64,000 nt of DNA from Craterostigma plantagineum (GCA_027422505.1 JAPQWV010000001.1:9672001-9736000); one strand, 5' to 3'; numbered from the stretch's first letter, positions 34,133 to 46,463 are shown. Numbers and translations are program-made. Notes: generated by a model from the letters alone, not told the origin.

Positions 34133-34620
34133 AGAGGTACATGCTGCGACAAGTCAAATTCTTTGCTGCTAAAGACTTTCAGATGGCACTGGAGAGCAAT
34201 GCTAGGAAGGTCAACCTTACTAAATCAATCAACAACGGCATTGACTTTGAGAGCTTATGAGAGAATTACATCTACGTGTACCTAGAACTTACCATCACCT
34301 ACACTCAACAAAGAAAAGGTAAAACGCAAGTCCAGGTGTTATCAGAAGTTGCAAAGTTCTGTGACGGAACTTTAAGAATCATCATTCCAAAGCTCAGAAG
34401 TCGCCTAGCATCAGTCACTGAAGACTCTCTCCTAGAACGAACGACAGTCAGACATGCTCGAGTGCTCAAGAAGATCATTGAAGGAATTCAAGATCGGCTG
34501 GATAACAGAAATGATATCAGACACTACGAAAATCAGCTTAGGTCTGAGGAAATCCTTCTTTGCTCACAGGGAACCTCCTCCACCTCCACGCTTGAAGATG
34601 AAAGAGAAGACTTAGTTTAG
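34133..34620 (+). pseudogene. C-terminal fragment of third ORF, Sirevirus-like X (plus copy)
   Basis: It reads RYMLRQVKFFAAKDFQMAL and KVNLTKS, then EVAKFCDGTLRI and a C-terminal region with GIQDRLDNRNDIRHYE. These align with the same region of copia 1 (from about 18260) and of the X minus copy. A stop near 34258 splits it. It joins gypsy B directly on its left, so the rest of this X copy is missing. Confidence 0.8.
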
Positions 34621-34653
34621 GCTTTATTGTAATTTGGACACTTAGGGGGAGAA

Positions 34654-34958
34654 TGTTAGGAATATTTTAGAAGTGTCCAAAATATTTATTTTAAGTCTTT
34701 TTATTTCTTCGTATTTTATTTTATACATTGTTTTTATTTTTTTGGGTTGATAGGATGTAAACGGCTTGTTAGGGCCCAATGGGTTAAATACCTTATTCAA
34801 GGTAGTATTAAACCCTAAACCCTAACTTTTGTTAATGGTAAGTTTCCATTTCAAACAAAAACTTCACGTACGCTAACTTCACAAAACCTCTAAGTACTAT
34901 TCATATCATCTATTGAATGTTTAATCTATTGAAGCGTTCTTGCATATCTGGAATTACA
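34654..34958 (+). repeat. 3' LTR of X plus copy
   Basis: TGTTAGGAATATTTT to CTGGAATTACA, preceded by the polypurine block TTAGGGGGAGAA. It aligns over its length with 35617-35908 in inverted orientation, so both are complete TG...CA LTRs of one family. Confidence 0.8.
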
Positions 34959-35616
34959 CTAGAGTGTTCTCGTCGGTCATTGACACTCCTTGAGTAATAA
35001 GCCATGTTCGACCTGTATGACCCGTTAGTCAGTGTCCATGAAACGATTCAATCCCTTGATTCGATCGTATCACAAGTCATGACCTCCGCTTCCAAGAAGG
35101 ATATCGGCACACGATATGTCAACGACAAATAAGCCGTGATTGGTTATCCAGCACCAAACTGAGCCTCAGGCTTACGGACTTTCAATGTTCGAGGTTAAGA
35201 GTCCACTGGTGCCTTCCTCTCTCGTGCCCATCGAGAACAGTGACTCAATTCAACACATTTGGATTTGTTCAAAAATTGCTTTATCTGATGCTAAGTAAAG
35301 AACTCATATATCCAATAAATGAACAATGCCTTGCATTAAACACACGAAAATTTGTTATTGCATAAGAAGTCGAATGACAAATAAGCTAATTCCCTATACA
35401 ATCTAATCCTCGTATAGCATTCGAGGGCATATTCCTAACAATCTCCCACTTGCACTCAATGCCATGCGCTGCAGTATCTAATAACCATCTTTTCGAGATG
35501 TCTAACGAGCACTGCCTGTGAAAGAGGCTTGGTGAACGGGTCGGCCACGTTTCTGCGGTCGCAATCTTCTGCACGGCTATGTAGCCATTCTCAACGAATC
35601 CACGTGTGTAACACGC
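34959..35616 (-). mobile_element. Fragment of a third copia family (Y): end of pol and LTR
   Basis: On the minus strand, 35600-35460 encodes the end of a copia RNase H (frame with NVADPFTKPLSQ and RHLEKM after one frameshift). A GTGGGAGAT polypurine tract and an LTR start TGTTAGGAATATGCC at 35440 follow. The LTR is visible to about 34959 without a clear end. Both X copies abut it, so it appears to be older DNA into which they inserted. Confidence 0.75.
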
Positions 35617-35908
35617 TGTAATTCCAGATTATCCAAGAACACTTCAATAGTTAAACCTTCGATTGATGTGAACAGTAAGTTTGGAGGCTTAAGCGTATTG
35701 AATACGTGAGATTTAGAATGGAAAAGTTTATTAGAATTTTGTTAGGATTTAGGCTTAAATACCTTGAAAGGTATTAAGCCTATTGGACCCCTAACAAGCC
35801 CGTTACATCTACAACACATATAAGTAAAGCAAAGCATATAAAGTACATCATAAAGAAGTAACAAGACTTAGAATAAATATTTTGGACACTTCTAAAATAT
35901 TCCTAACC
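35617..35908 (-). repeat. 3' LTR of X minus copy
   Basis: The inverted counterpart of 34654-34958, starting GGTTAGGAATATT (first T changed to G) and ending CTGGAATTACA. The polypurine tract CTTAGGGGGAGAA is at 35909-35922. Confidence 0.82.
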
Positions 35909-35956
35909 TTCTCCCCCTAAGTGTCCAAATTACAAATAAGCCTATTATCTAAGTCT

Positions 35957-38900
35957 TTACGTCTTCTTTTTCTTCGAGCGAGGAGGAGGCGGAGGTTCCC
36001 TGTGAGCTATGTATGTCTTCCTGAATCCCAGAGCAGTCTCGAACTGTCTAACGTCGTTTCGGAGAACGAGTCGATCTCTGATTTTCTTGATAAATTTATC
36101 CAGTACGAGTACTTCTTCGGTTTCTGTGCCTTCAAGCTGTGCATCGTCAGGGATCATCTCTTATCTTGGCACGAGTTGGTTAAGGATTATCTTCAAAGTT
36201 CCAACAGAGAACTTGGTGGCCTATGATATTAACATTGCCTGCATCTGATTTCTCTGTCATTGTAGATAAGTGATCGCAGGATGTGGTTCCAAGAAGATAT
36301 ATCCCTTGCTGAATTTGTCAAGATCTTTGTATCTGTTATCAGGCAAAGTCAGGCTGACTTTGCTCATGTTACTTTCTAAGGCCACATTTGAAAGTCGTGC
36401 GACGCAAAATACTTGATCTGCCTCAGCATACATTCCTTGATAGCTCTGTATCCATCCCGTTTCTCACGAGTTTCGAGGGTGAACTTGTTGCGATATATGC
36501 TGTAGATCTTGTTTAGTTCGCCCAGTGGAAAGTAAGGAAGATCAGCTTCTGTATATTTTCGATTCTCCTATCGTACCTTTCTATCACAAATACAGGGCCT
36601 AGGTATCTTCCCATCCCCCCTCAACTCCAAGGATATCATATATGGCCGTTTGAGTTTTGAGATGTTTTTGCCATTGTTCTTTACTCATTCTGCCTTCATT
36701 AGATTCTTCCCTGAGCATGATACGATGACGAAGACCCTTGGACATTCCTTTTAGGTGCTCAGGACCTCGAAGATTCAGCTCGTTGATCCCCTTTGTTTCT
36801 TCCTCATTTCTCCAGATCTTTGGACAACAATCTTCAAGGAAGGGTGCCTTGATCTTCGCGTTCCTCCAACGAGTTTCTACGAACTCATAACTCGGCGTCG
36901 GGTTACTCGGGAATTTGATGTTGAAGAAGATCTGGGAGTTCTGGTAGATCTGCTTCAGGGTTTTCTCTTGTTCCTCCTCTGCTGGCTCGATGAAACAGAA
37001 GTTGATGTCGCCGCCTTTAAGAAGTTTCTAACACTTTCAATCCTCAGGCGGGACTCTTCTTCCGTCTCTGTTCTCATCAACCATTCCTCTTCTAGAATGT
37101 ATTGTCGATGTTGACTTAAGGATCTTTTGGGACGAGGGGTTGTGATTGTTTGAACTGGTTGGGAGGAGGTCCTCAAAGAGCCAGGCTCGACTTCGCCAAG
37201 GGAAATTGTCTGGTTGGGACCTGGCGTAGCTTGTCTGCCTCTGGAGGACCTTGGTGGTGGTGGATTGGATGGTCGGGAAGAACTGCCTCCACGAGTTTGA
37301 GCTCCACGTCCTCGTCCGCCACGAATGACCGAAGATGCGATTCTTAGCCTCTTCTCCCATTCAGAACGATCCTGGTCGTCAGGATCGTCATGGCGACGCT
37401 TCTAACTTGAGCCTTCTGGATGGCAGGTAGTCGGGTCAGATATGATTCCACCCACAATCAGCTTTCGGTAAAATTCTTCTTCTTCTGGAGTCCGCTTATT
37501 GTCGAGTTCAAGAAGGTGAGAAATTCCGATGTGGAAGAGTTGAAGGAGAGGCATATGATATGGATCGGGTTCACGGGCTACTCGTGGTGGTAGTGAGATG
37601 ATACGAGGCTGTGACGGTGGTTGTTCTACCATGGGGGCCTTTCCTTTGTCGGTGGATGCTGATTCCATGGCATCCCTAATGAGTCCTTGAAACCGTGGTA
37701 AGGTGACGGATTCAAGGAACTCAAATAAGCAATTCTCCAGGTAGGCCGTCGTCACAGCTTGAGGAGTTGCAGAGGGTGCTCCGACGTCACTGGGGTTAGC
37801 CGTTATCGCAAGTTCAGAACTAGGTTCTGTACGGCGGCCCTCGTCAACCAAAGTCGTGTGGACTTCAGTATGCTTGGGTCTTTCGACCTCTCCTTGTGAC
37901 ACATCTTGTAAAGATGGTACTCGGGTCGTTACGGTCACATCAGTGAGATGGGCTTGTGTGGAGCTTTCCCGGGGCCACTTCCCGTTAGCACGCGTCCAGA
38001 AATAGGTTCTGTACGGTGGCTCTCGGATGGTGAGCTGCTGACATCATCAGCATCCGTGAGGCTTCCATTCAATCCTCGAAGAGCTTCAATTTACTCTTCT
38101 ATGGGCGTTAGAGCCTGTTTGTCAGGCTGAGGCTCGGGCTGTGTCGTAGAAATAATGATATCTGGAGTGGACACAGGAGCTGAGGCGTCTGTAGCTTCGG
38201 GGTGTTCTTGGGATTTTGAGACACTTGCCTGTTGGGAGGCAAGCGAATGGTCAGGTTCGGGTTGATTCTGCGGTGTTGGGTCGAGTTCGGCGGATTCTAT
38301 CCTAGGGTGTGACCCGGCCTTTTCTGACTGAGGGACTTCAGTCATTATTTCTTCGGGAACGACTATTGGTTGTTGTTCAATTTGATCAGGTTGTGGTGGT
38401 TGTTCGAGGTGTTGTTCGGGGATAGTCTGTGGAAGGGTGAGTTGCGGTTGTTGAGGTGTTATTTGTTGTTCTGAAGGTTCTCTCAGGCTCTCACTGTCTC
38501 CCTCTCTCTCTCTCTTTAACCCCTGAGTTAGACTCAGGTGGGTTGTCCTGTGTCGTAGGGTGGGGAACGTTGTATTTTTGGCAGTAGGCTTCTATGTGGT
38601 CTGGGTTTGCTAGGATGAGCAACTCGCGAGGGATGGGCATAGATACGCACGAGTACTTTTCATCGCTCTTTCCTTTCTAGAGAAATTTGAGTTTGGGCGG
38701 TGTGTAGTTTTCTTCTTCAGGTCGTGGTTGTATTCCCGGTGTTGTTGACATAAAATGGTGGATAAGTAGGGAGAACCACCGTGGATAGGGCAGGTTCTGT
38801 GTCTTCTTCGATTTGGGCTTCGATCTCTGGTGGAGCTGATCGTCCAGGTCTAGTGTGATCAGCTTTAAATAGTCATAATCTCCTCTGAAGACGATTCCAT

Positions 38901-39471
38901 GGAAGATCCAAAGAATCGTAAGGTTGCATCTGTCCCAGCCTGAGTGCTTCGGTGAGAAGCACTTGTTGACAATTGCAAAGAGAGTCCACCATGGATGTGG
39001 AATCATGGATTGCTGAAAACGGGAGACAAAGTCGAGTGAAACGTAGTAACCCATTTTGAGCATATCTGCAATGAGCTCGTCTTTGGATGCCTCAGGTTCA
39101 TATTCAGGTTGATTAGGCAGTCGAAGGATGCCTCGGATGAACGCTTTGGTAATTTGGATAGTCTCATCTGCAATCTTGGCCTCGTAGAAGACGTTGTTGT
39201 CGTGTGCGATTTTGGTCGTCATTGTTCCCCAAAATTGTTGAAGATAAACAGTGGGGACTTGGACGGATGCCGAGAAGGCATATCCAAGATTATGGTTTCT
39301 CAAAAAAGATGGGATGATCTCTTCTTGACATTTGAAGGTGCGCAGGTCAAGTTGAAAATTATTGTCTCTGATCACGATCCACTTTGAGTTCGCATACACA
39401 TGATCTATCGGTGTCGTCATTTTTTTTATCACCGGGAAATCCTGTCTAAACTGCAACATGAGAGACAACAA
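35957..39471 (-). pseudogene. Third ORF of Sirevirus-like X, long version, broken
   Basis: The minus-strand reading starts near 39420 (MTTPIDHVYANSKW) and first runs to 38677. It has LDLRTFKC, VYLQQFWGTM, a FIRGILRLPNQPEYEP segment and PHPWWTLFAIVNKCFS. Acidic and Pro/Ser-rich stretches follow (38345-38091, 37938-37402, 37360-36955). The C-terminal part has MLRQIKYFASHDFQM (about 36430-36385) and a basic end (35957-36157). Ancestral length was about 1,100 residues. Stops and frameshifts break it at least five times. No membrane segment or signal peptide is evident; function unknown. Confidence 0.72.
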
Positions 39472-41310
39472 AATTAGACTATGCGTGATTGTGTTATAAA
39501 TAGTGTGGGCTAATATTTAATTTAAAAAATGAGAAATAGTTCGGCCCAACACTATTTGGCCCAAAATGTGGTTTGAAGAATTTGTCGAGTTGTTCTAAGT
39601 GTGGTTTGCGAATCTGTGGAAATATCAGTTAAGAAATTTTACCAAGTGAGTTTCGCGAATCAATTTTGAAAATGGAGTTAATTTAGTTCGCGAACTGACT
39701 TAGTCAATTTGACATCGTGAAATTTTCGATTCGCGAATCTTATTGAGTATGTTTCGCGAATCTGTTTGAAAGTTTTGAAAATCGCAATTCGCGAATTGAC
39801 TTGGTCAATTTCGAAGTCGTGAAATTTCAGTTCGCAGAACTTGATTTTGAAAGGTTTCACGAATTACACATTGCGAACTCGATAATTTGCAAATTGTCCA
39901 GCGTTGAACCTCAATTCGTGAATTCCATCTTGCAAACACGAAGTTTCGCGAATTAGAATTCGGGAAACTGACTAAGTCAAAGAAGTAAAAAACAATTGTA
40001 ATTCGCGAATTGACAAGTCAGTGACTAATTGGATTCGCAAAGCACATTTTCAGTTCGCGAATAGGATTTGAAAAATCAAAAAGTAAGTTTCTACAGAAAC
40101 CTAATTTCTTTTTCACTGAATCATACTCTTAAAACACAGAAACTCAAGAATCGAAATCTAAAGTTAACAATAATGACAAATATTCGAGAATAACTGAAGA
40201 ATTGAATGCCCTAAACACAAAGATGAACTAATTTCTCCATAATCAACACGATAAGTCCTGTTCACCAGAATAATCAAACCTGTAAAATCCGAACAGCACA
40301 AATGAAGATTTGAGATTGTTATTCTTACCCCTACGAAGTCGTTGAGTGTGTGAGAGTGTTAAATCTGAACAGTGCAAATCAATGATGACGAGGGAGCACA
40401 GTTAGTTGCAAAATTTGGGAAGATCGATGAGTTCGCGACAGAGAGTATGATGATTTTAGAGTTCGTGAAATTTGATTTGGGAATTTCGCGAATTAGGTTA
40501 AGTGAGTTTCGCGGGCCGAAAGGTTGAATCTGGGCCGCAAAACTTTCAGAAGAAGGCCCACTACTGATTCGCGAAGCTAGAGAGATTATGCGAATTGTAG
40601 TTCGCGAAGTCTCCGATTCGCGAACTACTATTGAAGATTTGACTAGTCAACATTTGAATGGCTTTGCGAATTTTGACACGGTGATTTCACGAATTTGAGT
40701 CTGCGAATTTAGTCTCCGATTCGCGAACTAGTATGGTTCAAGAAACTTTGCGAGCCTGTAGATTTGGGCCACAGTTTTTTGGCAGACAGGCCCAAAATGA
40801 ATTTGAAACATAATAGTCCAAGGAAATTCACGAATTGAAAATACAAATAAGGCACTGATTCGCGATCTAGACTGACAAATCCAATTGGAGGATTCGCGAC
40901 TTGTAAGAAAGACAAAGTAAGTGAAGTAAAATTCGTGAATGATAAAAATATTTTAGAAGTTGAGATAAGGGATTTTCTACTAATCTCAAACATATAATAA
41001 CTTAAAACTTTAGTCCTGTAACATCCATTCGATTCCATCAATAATAAAAAAAAATTAAATCTACGAGTTTTCAAGACCGATTTGTCTGAGACAAAATTTC
41101 GAAAATCGACAAAGAAAGTATCGCTTTCTTTCAGCGGCGATGAACCCTCAAGTCAGAGATTTGGCTGTATCATTGATTACGTTGGTTGGAGAAGTTTTGA
41201 TATTATTGTTCAAATTATGCCTATAAATAGACAGAACTCGAACCAATATCACAATTTCATAAGTTTGCCACTAACTTACTCCCCCTAGAACGAAAGAAGA
41301 AACATTTGAA
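39472..41310 (-). other. Spacer of X between RNase H and third ORF, rich in TTCGCGAA
   Basis: No supported gene. From 39600 to 40900 it holds many TTCGCGAA palindromes and near variants spaced roughly 20-60 bp apart. A polypurine-like TTCTAGGGGGAG on the minus strand lies at about 41278-41289, right after RNase H, as in Sireviruses. Confidence 0.75.
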
Positions 41311-42984
41311 TTAACTGACACACACGCACAAAATCAAGAAGTTCAAATGCAGAGCAGATAGAGAGAAATGAACCGTAGGGAGGCATAATCGAAAGTAGAG
41401 GTTCAGATTCAACATTCCCAGCTCTGCAACTAAGAATCGAAACCGTTTTTCATCCAAAGATTTTGTAAACAAATCGGCCAGTTGAATCTCTGTATTGGCA
41501 AAATACATTTCTATTATGCCTCGCTCTACTTGGTCCTTTATGAAATGGTATCTTAGGTCTATGTGCTTAGTGCGTGAATGGTGAACAGGATTTCACGTAA
41601 TTGCTATGGAACTTTTGGAATCACAATAATTAGGAATTCTATTTAGATCAAACCCGTAATCTCGTAGTTGGGTCCATATCCACAAAAGTTGTGAGCAACA
41701 ACTTGCGGCAGCGACATATTCTGCTTCTGCCGTGGAGGTTGACACACAATTTTGTTTCTTAGAAGCGCAACATACAAGTTTGTCTCCAAGGAGTTGCATG
41801 TGTCCTGATGTGCTTTTCCTGTCCAGTCTGTAGCCTGCAAAGTCTGCATTAGAATACCCAACTAGTTTCATACTTGAGTTTTTAGGGTACCAAAGTCCGA
41901 GGTCTAGAGTGCCTTTCAGGTACTTCAAAATTCTCTTGATGGCATGAAGATGCGACTCCTTGGGATTAGCTTGGAATCGAGCGCAGAGGCATGTGGAGAA
42001 TAAAATATCTGGTCGACTGGCAGTAAGATAGAGCAGAGATCCAATAATTCCTCTGTAATGGGTAACATCTACAGGTTCACCTAAGTGATCTGCGTCGAGG
42101 GTGCAGGAGGTCGACATTGGAGTACTTGAGGATTTGCTCTTGTCGATCCCATATTTTCTGAGAATGTCGCGGATGTACTTGGACTGATTGATAAATATCC
42201 CATCCTGAAGTTGCTTGATTTGCAGTCCAAGGAAGAAAGACATTTCTCCCATCATACTCATTTCAAACTGTGACTTCATCAGAGTGCTGAATTCATCACA
42301 GAGTTTCGGGTTGGTAGAGCCAAAAATGATGTCATCCACGTAGATTTGCACAAGCATTATATCGGAACCATCTTTCTTGACAAAGAGTGTTGTATCAATT
42401 TTCCCTTTCATGAAACCTGAGTTGAGAATAAATTCAAATAAAACTTCGTACCAGGCTCTTGGAGCTTGCTTTAGCCCATATAGTGCTTTATCGAGTTTGT
42501 ATACGAAGTCTGGATGATCTGTATTAAGAAAGTCGTCAGGCTGTGAAACAAACACTTCTTCCTTCAAAATCCCGTTCCAGAAGGCTGTCTTTACATCCAT
42601 TTGATAGACAATAAAGTCTCTATGTGCTGCGTATGCTAGAAATAGTCTAATTGCTTCGAATCGTGCTACAGGGCAAACGTCTCGTCGTAGTCGATTCCTT
42701 TCTTGTTGATTGTAACCCTTAGCGACAATCCTAGCTTTTTTACGGATTACCACACCATCGTCGTCTTTCTTGTTCTTAAATACCCATTTTGTTCCGATCA
42801 CTGTCTTGCCTTTTGGACGTGGGACTAAGTTCCAGACCTTCAGACGCTCGAACTGAATGATTTCTTCTTGCATAGCTACTATCCATTCGGGGTCACGTAG
42901 TGCGTCTATTACTCTTGTAGGTTCTATTTGGCTCAAGAAGCAAGTAAAATTACATTCATTTGGTACCGAACCTCTAGTCTTCAC
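41311..42984 (-). pseudogene. Reverse transcriptase and RNase H of Sirevirus-like X
   Basis: From 42984 the RT reads [54 protein letters not shown] and the intact active site YVDDIIFGS. RNase H follows (YSNADFAG with Asn for Asp, [25 protein letters not shown]). The frame is lost near 41593, then MYFANTEIQLADLFTKSL (41508-41450) ends pol. A small frameshift is also present near 42690 ([12 protein letters not shown], where copia 1 has an intact EGIDYDETF). Confidence 0.92.
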
Positions 42985-43458
42985 TCCTGTGGTGGGATCT
43001 CCTATTATTTGATCTGTAGGGTGACTTCTAATTCATTTATTTTCGTGTGGTAATGGAGCTTCATCCACTTCTAATCCCTCATTAAGTGGGTACTCGATCT
43101 CAGTGGCAGTAGTGTTACTAGCGGAAGTCGGTAGGTTCTCTGTTGATGGATCGAGTTTTTGTTGTCTGAGGGTGGGAATATTTGTTCATGAAATGGGTTC
43201 GGATTCAGAGTTGATGGACTAGGTCTTGGTTCAGTGGCAGGAAAGTGATCGATGGTTGGCTCCTGTTAATAGAGAAGTACATGTGCTCCAAAAGATGATC
43301 CAGATCCATTTCCTCTTGAGTTTGTTGGCTGACACATGTTGGTCTACTGTTTCTCGTGCCTTCAACCACTTGTTATTGGTCGTATCCCAATTTTCCTTTG
43401 TCAGTCCCTGGTTCTGAACGGTCGTGGTCAGAAGCGCCACTCGAGGGCTCTCCTAATT
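42985..43458 (-). pseudogene. Integrase-RT linker of X, degraded
   Basis: It corresponds to the low-complexity acidic linker before copia RT. Only short open stretches remain. It ends where the Athila-like LTR begins. Confidence 0.55.
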
Positions 43459-44140
43459 TGATAAACATAATTTATTACGTCTATATTTGTTAATTTTAAG
43501 TCGTTTGCGTTCATTAATGAAGCCGTTTTGAATATCCTAGCACTTAAATGTGAATTAATGGCAATACTAACGTTTTTATGGCAGTTTTGCGGCAGTATGG
43601 TATTTCTTGCAGATCACGGGGTAAACGATGTCCGATGAAGCTGAAAATTTAAACGAAGATAGAAGACTCATAGATATTGATTCTGACTGAAGGAATTTCT
43701 ATTCCGAGTCCCAGAATGGAAGATACGGATTTATTAACACACCACTTTGCTGCAGCTCGTTTTGATTGGACAAAGCCCAATACCAATTCAGCCCATTTAA
43801 AACCCAACCCACTCAAATCATTTTTTTTATATTGCTGGGCAGATAAGGAACAATGGCAAGGAGCTTGAGTGGAACTATTTTCCTTAAAACAAGGAAACAT
43901 AGTTGCCAAAGACAAGGAAAAATGAAAGGGATGAAAAGACACGTTGCCAACACTACCCACTTCTCCTGCCATAATTCCATAAAGCATCCAGCTTTCCATG
44001 ATTAACATTGACTACAACCAAATAAATAAAGGAGCTACACAAACGAGAAGGGGGAACCTCTCACAGCATCAAGCTCTCAACCATCGAACTTCTCACCACA
44101 CACCATCGACCTCTTTGCTCAACCACACCAAACACCCACC
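43459..44140 (+). repeat. Athila-like E LTR, left fragment
   Basis: It starts TGATAAACATAA, identical in start to the E 3' LTR at 57170. It continues without interruption past the ATGGC site where D is inserted in the other two E LTR pieces, and stops at CACCCACC. Its last 290 bp are repeated at 49772-50061 with about three differences. It may be the start of an outer E copy. Confidence 0.85.
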
Positions 44141-44198
44141 AAACAACACGCTCTCAAAGGCTACAACAACACGCTCTCAAAACATCCCGAGTGAAAAT
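44141..44198. other. Filler DNA at a rearrangement junction
   Basis: This joins an E LTR fragment to the middle of D1 RT. It contains CAACACGCTCTCAAA twice, 22 bp apart, and matches neither neighbour. It fits filler made during end-joining repair, although a variant E LTR could also be the source. Confidence 0.5.
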
Positions 44199-45412
44199 GC
44201 AGCAGGAGCATTCGTTAGCCCGAAAGGCATGACCAAGAATTCAAAGTGGCCGTACCTCGTGCTAAACGCAGTTTTGGGAACATCCGTCTCACGGATTCTC
44301 AACTGATGATAACCGGAACGCAGGTCGATCTTTGAGAACACCGTTGCCCCTTGTAATTGGTCGAATAAATCGTCTATCCTCGGCAACGGATACTTATTCT
44401 TGATCGTGATTTTATTGAGCTCACGATAATCGATGCACATTCTCATTGACCCGTCTTTCTTCTTAACAAAAAGTACTGGGGCTCCCCAAGGCGAGAAACT
44501 GGGTTGAATAAAACCCTTCTGTAACAAATCTTCCAATTGTTCTTTCAGCTATCGTAACTCGTTCGGTGCTAACCGATACGGAGATTTAGAAATCGGGGCA
44601 GCTCCCGGTACAAGATCAATAACAAATTCAATTTCCCGATCTGGTGGTAATCCCGGAAGATCTTCGGGAAATACATCGGAATATTCATTTACTACTGGAA
44701 CTTCCTCAAGCTTCGGCTGGGAAGATTCCTCGGCTTTTACTGCAAATACTAGGAAAGATTCGCAACCCGTATTCACGAGTCGCTGAGCTTTCAAAGCAGA
44801 AATCCGAGGGATTGTCTTACCATTCTTCTTTCCCGAAAATTCAAATTCCTCTCCCTCGGGTGATCGGAACCTAACTACCCTTTTTGAGCAATTAATAATG
44901 GCCCCGTACTTCGAGAGCCAATCCATCCCGAATATGATGTCGTAATCATTCATCGGGATTACTATTAGGTCTACATCTAATTCCCTCACATCAATCTTAA
45001 CAGGACAATTTTCTACCACTAAGTTGGTCTTAGTTGGATTTCTGTGTGGTAGGGATAATATAAAATTGCACGAGGAATGGGTGGGATATATTCCCGCCCG
45101 AGTCACGAAATTGGCCGACACAAACGAATGTGTGGCTCCGGAATCAATCAGAATTGAAGACGGTACGTGAAAAATATTCAACGTACCAGTCACCACGGCT
45201 GGGTTCGCCTCCGCCTCTTCGTTGGTCAACGTAAAAATGCGTGCAGGCACAGGGGTCGAATCAGATTCTGCGGCTGATTCTGCAGTCGAGGTTGACCTTC
45301 CGTGCAATTCCGTACAGTGTGCCCAGTCTTTCCGCACCGGAAGCACTGTAAATTCTGCGCAGGTCGAGGTCCGTAGCAGATGCCGAAGTGGTTTCGCCCG
45401 AACTGCTGACAC
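44199..45412 (-). pseudogene. Protease and partial reverse transcriptase of D1
   Basis: Protease active site [11 protein letters not shown], then [16 protein letters not shown] continues with [15 protein letters not shown], a TAG at about 44546 (Glu in D2), then [37 protein letters not shown] and FGLTNAPAA, where the element is cut before the catalytic motif. Confidence 0.92.
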
Positions 45413-46317
45413 TGTGGCGCTGGTGTCGCTGGTCGATAGGAGACGTTAGTTGTTCCCTGACTAAAGTTTGGACGCCACATCTGCTGACCCGGTCGATTTC
45501 CTTTATTCTTCGGGCCCTTGCCAAAGAATTGCCGTTTCTGACTGCTTCCTCCCTGCTGGCTCTCTCTCTTCCGGTTCGCTTCCTGGGCCTATCTCACTAC
45601 TCCTTCCGCCTGTTCAGATATCAATGCTCGCTCTGTCGCTTAGCGGAATTCCAGCTGACGTACACCCGGTATACTCAAGTCCCGATAGAACTCGGGTTTC
45701 AGCCCTCTGAGAATCACCTTCAGCGTGTTGGTCGCAACGAGATGCGGGGCAAAACGCGACAATTCCTCAAATCGGCGGATATATTCCGCCACTGGCATAC
45801 GGCCTTGCTTCAGATTCATAAATTCGTACATCCGCTGCTCCTGGTCGTGAGCATTGAAGTACTTGTCGTAGAAAAGTTCTCTGAAGCGCTCCCACGACAT
45901 AGTAGCGGGATCCTCTAACACCTTTACGGTGTTCCACCAGAACCGCGCATTTCCCCGATGTAGGGAAACGGCACACAACACCTTCTCATTATTCGGCACT
46001 CGGCTATACACAATGAGATCTTCTATTGTGCCGATCCAATCCTCGGCCACTGCAGGGTTAGCGGCCTCGGCGAAGGTTGGGGGATTAAGTTTGCGGAACC
46101 TCTCCCCGCTAATTTCCACACGATCGGGCTGTGGGGAGGAACGATGCTCGGATGAGATTCTGTGATTGATCAGGTCGTTGATCTGGTCTGACAGTCGTTG
46201 GATCAATTCAGTCAGACGATGGATGGTGTCACGTTCTCGAGTCGGGGACTCAGGTTCGTTCCTTCGACTCGTTTCTCCTACAAACTCGCGCCTAGGTCTT
46301 CCTCTCGACATTTCCAA
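45226..46317 (-). pseudogene. Gag of D1
   Basis: Start ATG 46317 (MEMSRGRPRREFVG). The capsid domain has PPTFAEAANPAVAEDWI, YSRVPNNEKVLCAVSL, WERFRELFYDKYF and GRMPVAEYIRRFEELSRFA. A frame change after VRQLEFR (45640) and a stop near 45590 precede the nucleocapsid frame (45480-45226) with the CCHC knuckle CFRCGKTGHTVRNC. The same defects are present in D2. Confidence 0.93.
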
Positions 46318-46449
46318 GTACTATATAGCATATAAATGAGCAAATAAGATCACGTAACCACATTAGCACATAATACCTACTGCGCGAGGTTGGTTCTCCC
46401 AGCTTCTGAGCGGCAGCACATGGACAGTCTTCAGAACCTAAAACCTAAT

Positions 46450-46461
46450 GCTCTGATACCA
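46450..46461 (-). other. Primer binding site joining Cassandra LTR to D1 leader
   Basis: TGGTATCAGAGC on the minus strand. Downstream it continues into GAAGACTGTCCATG and the gypsy leader (as in B at 30884); upstream it touches the end of a Cassandra LTR, not a gypsy LTR. Confidence 0.93.
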
Positions 46462-46463
46462 CC

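Larger units (their letters stand above)
35617..43458 (-). mobile_element. Sirevirus-like copia X, minus copy, 5' part missing
   Basis: From right to left it contains a linker, RT, RNase H, spacer with polypurine-like block, a long third ORF, polypurine tract and 3' LTR, the same order as copia 1. Gag, protease and integrase are absent because the Athila-like LTR at 43459 interrupts it; they may lie beyond the right edge. Confidence 0.85.
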
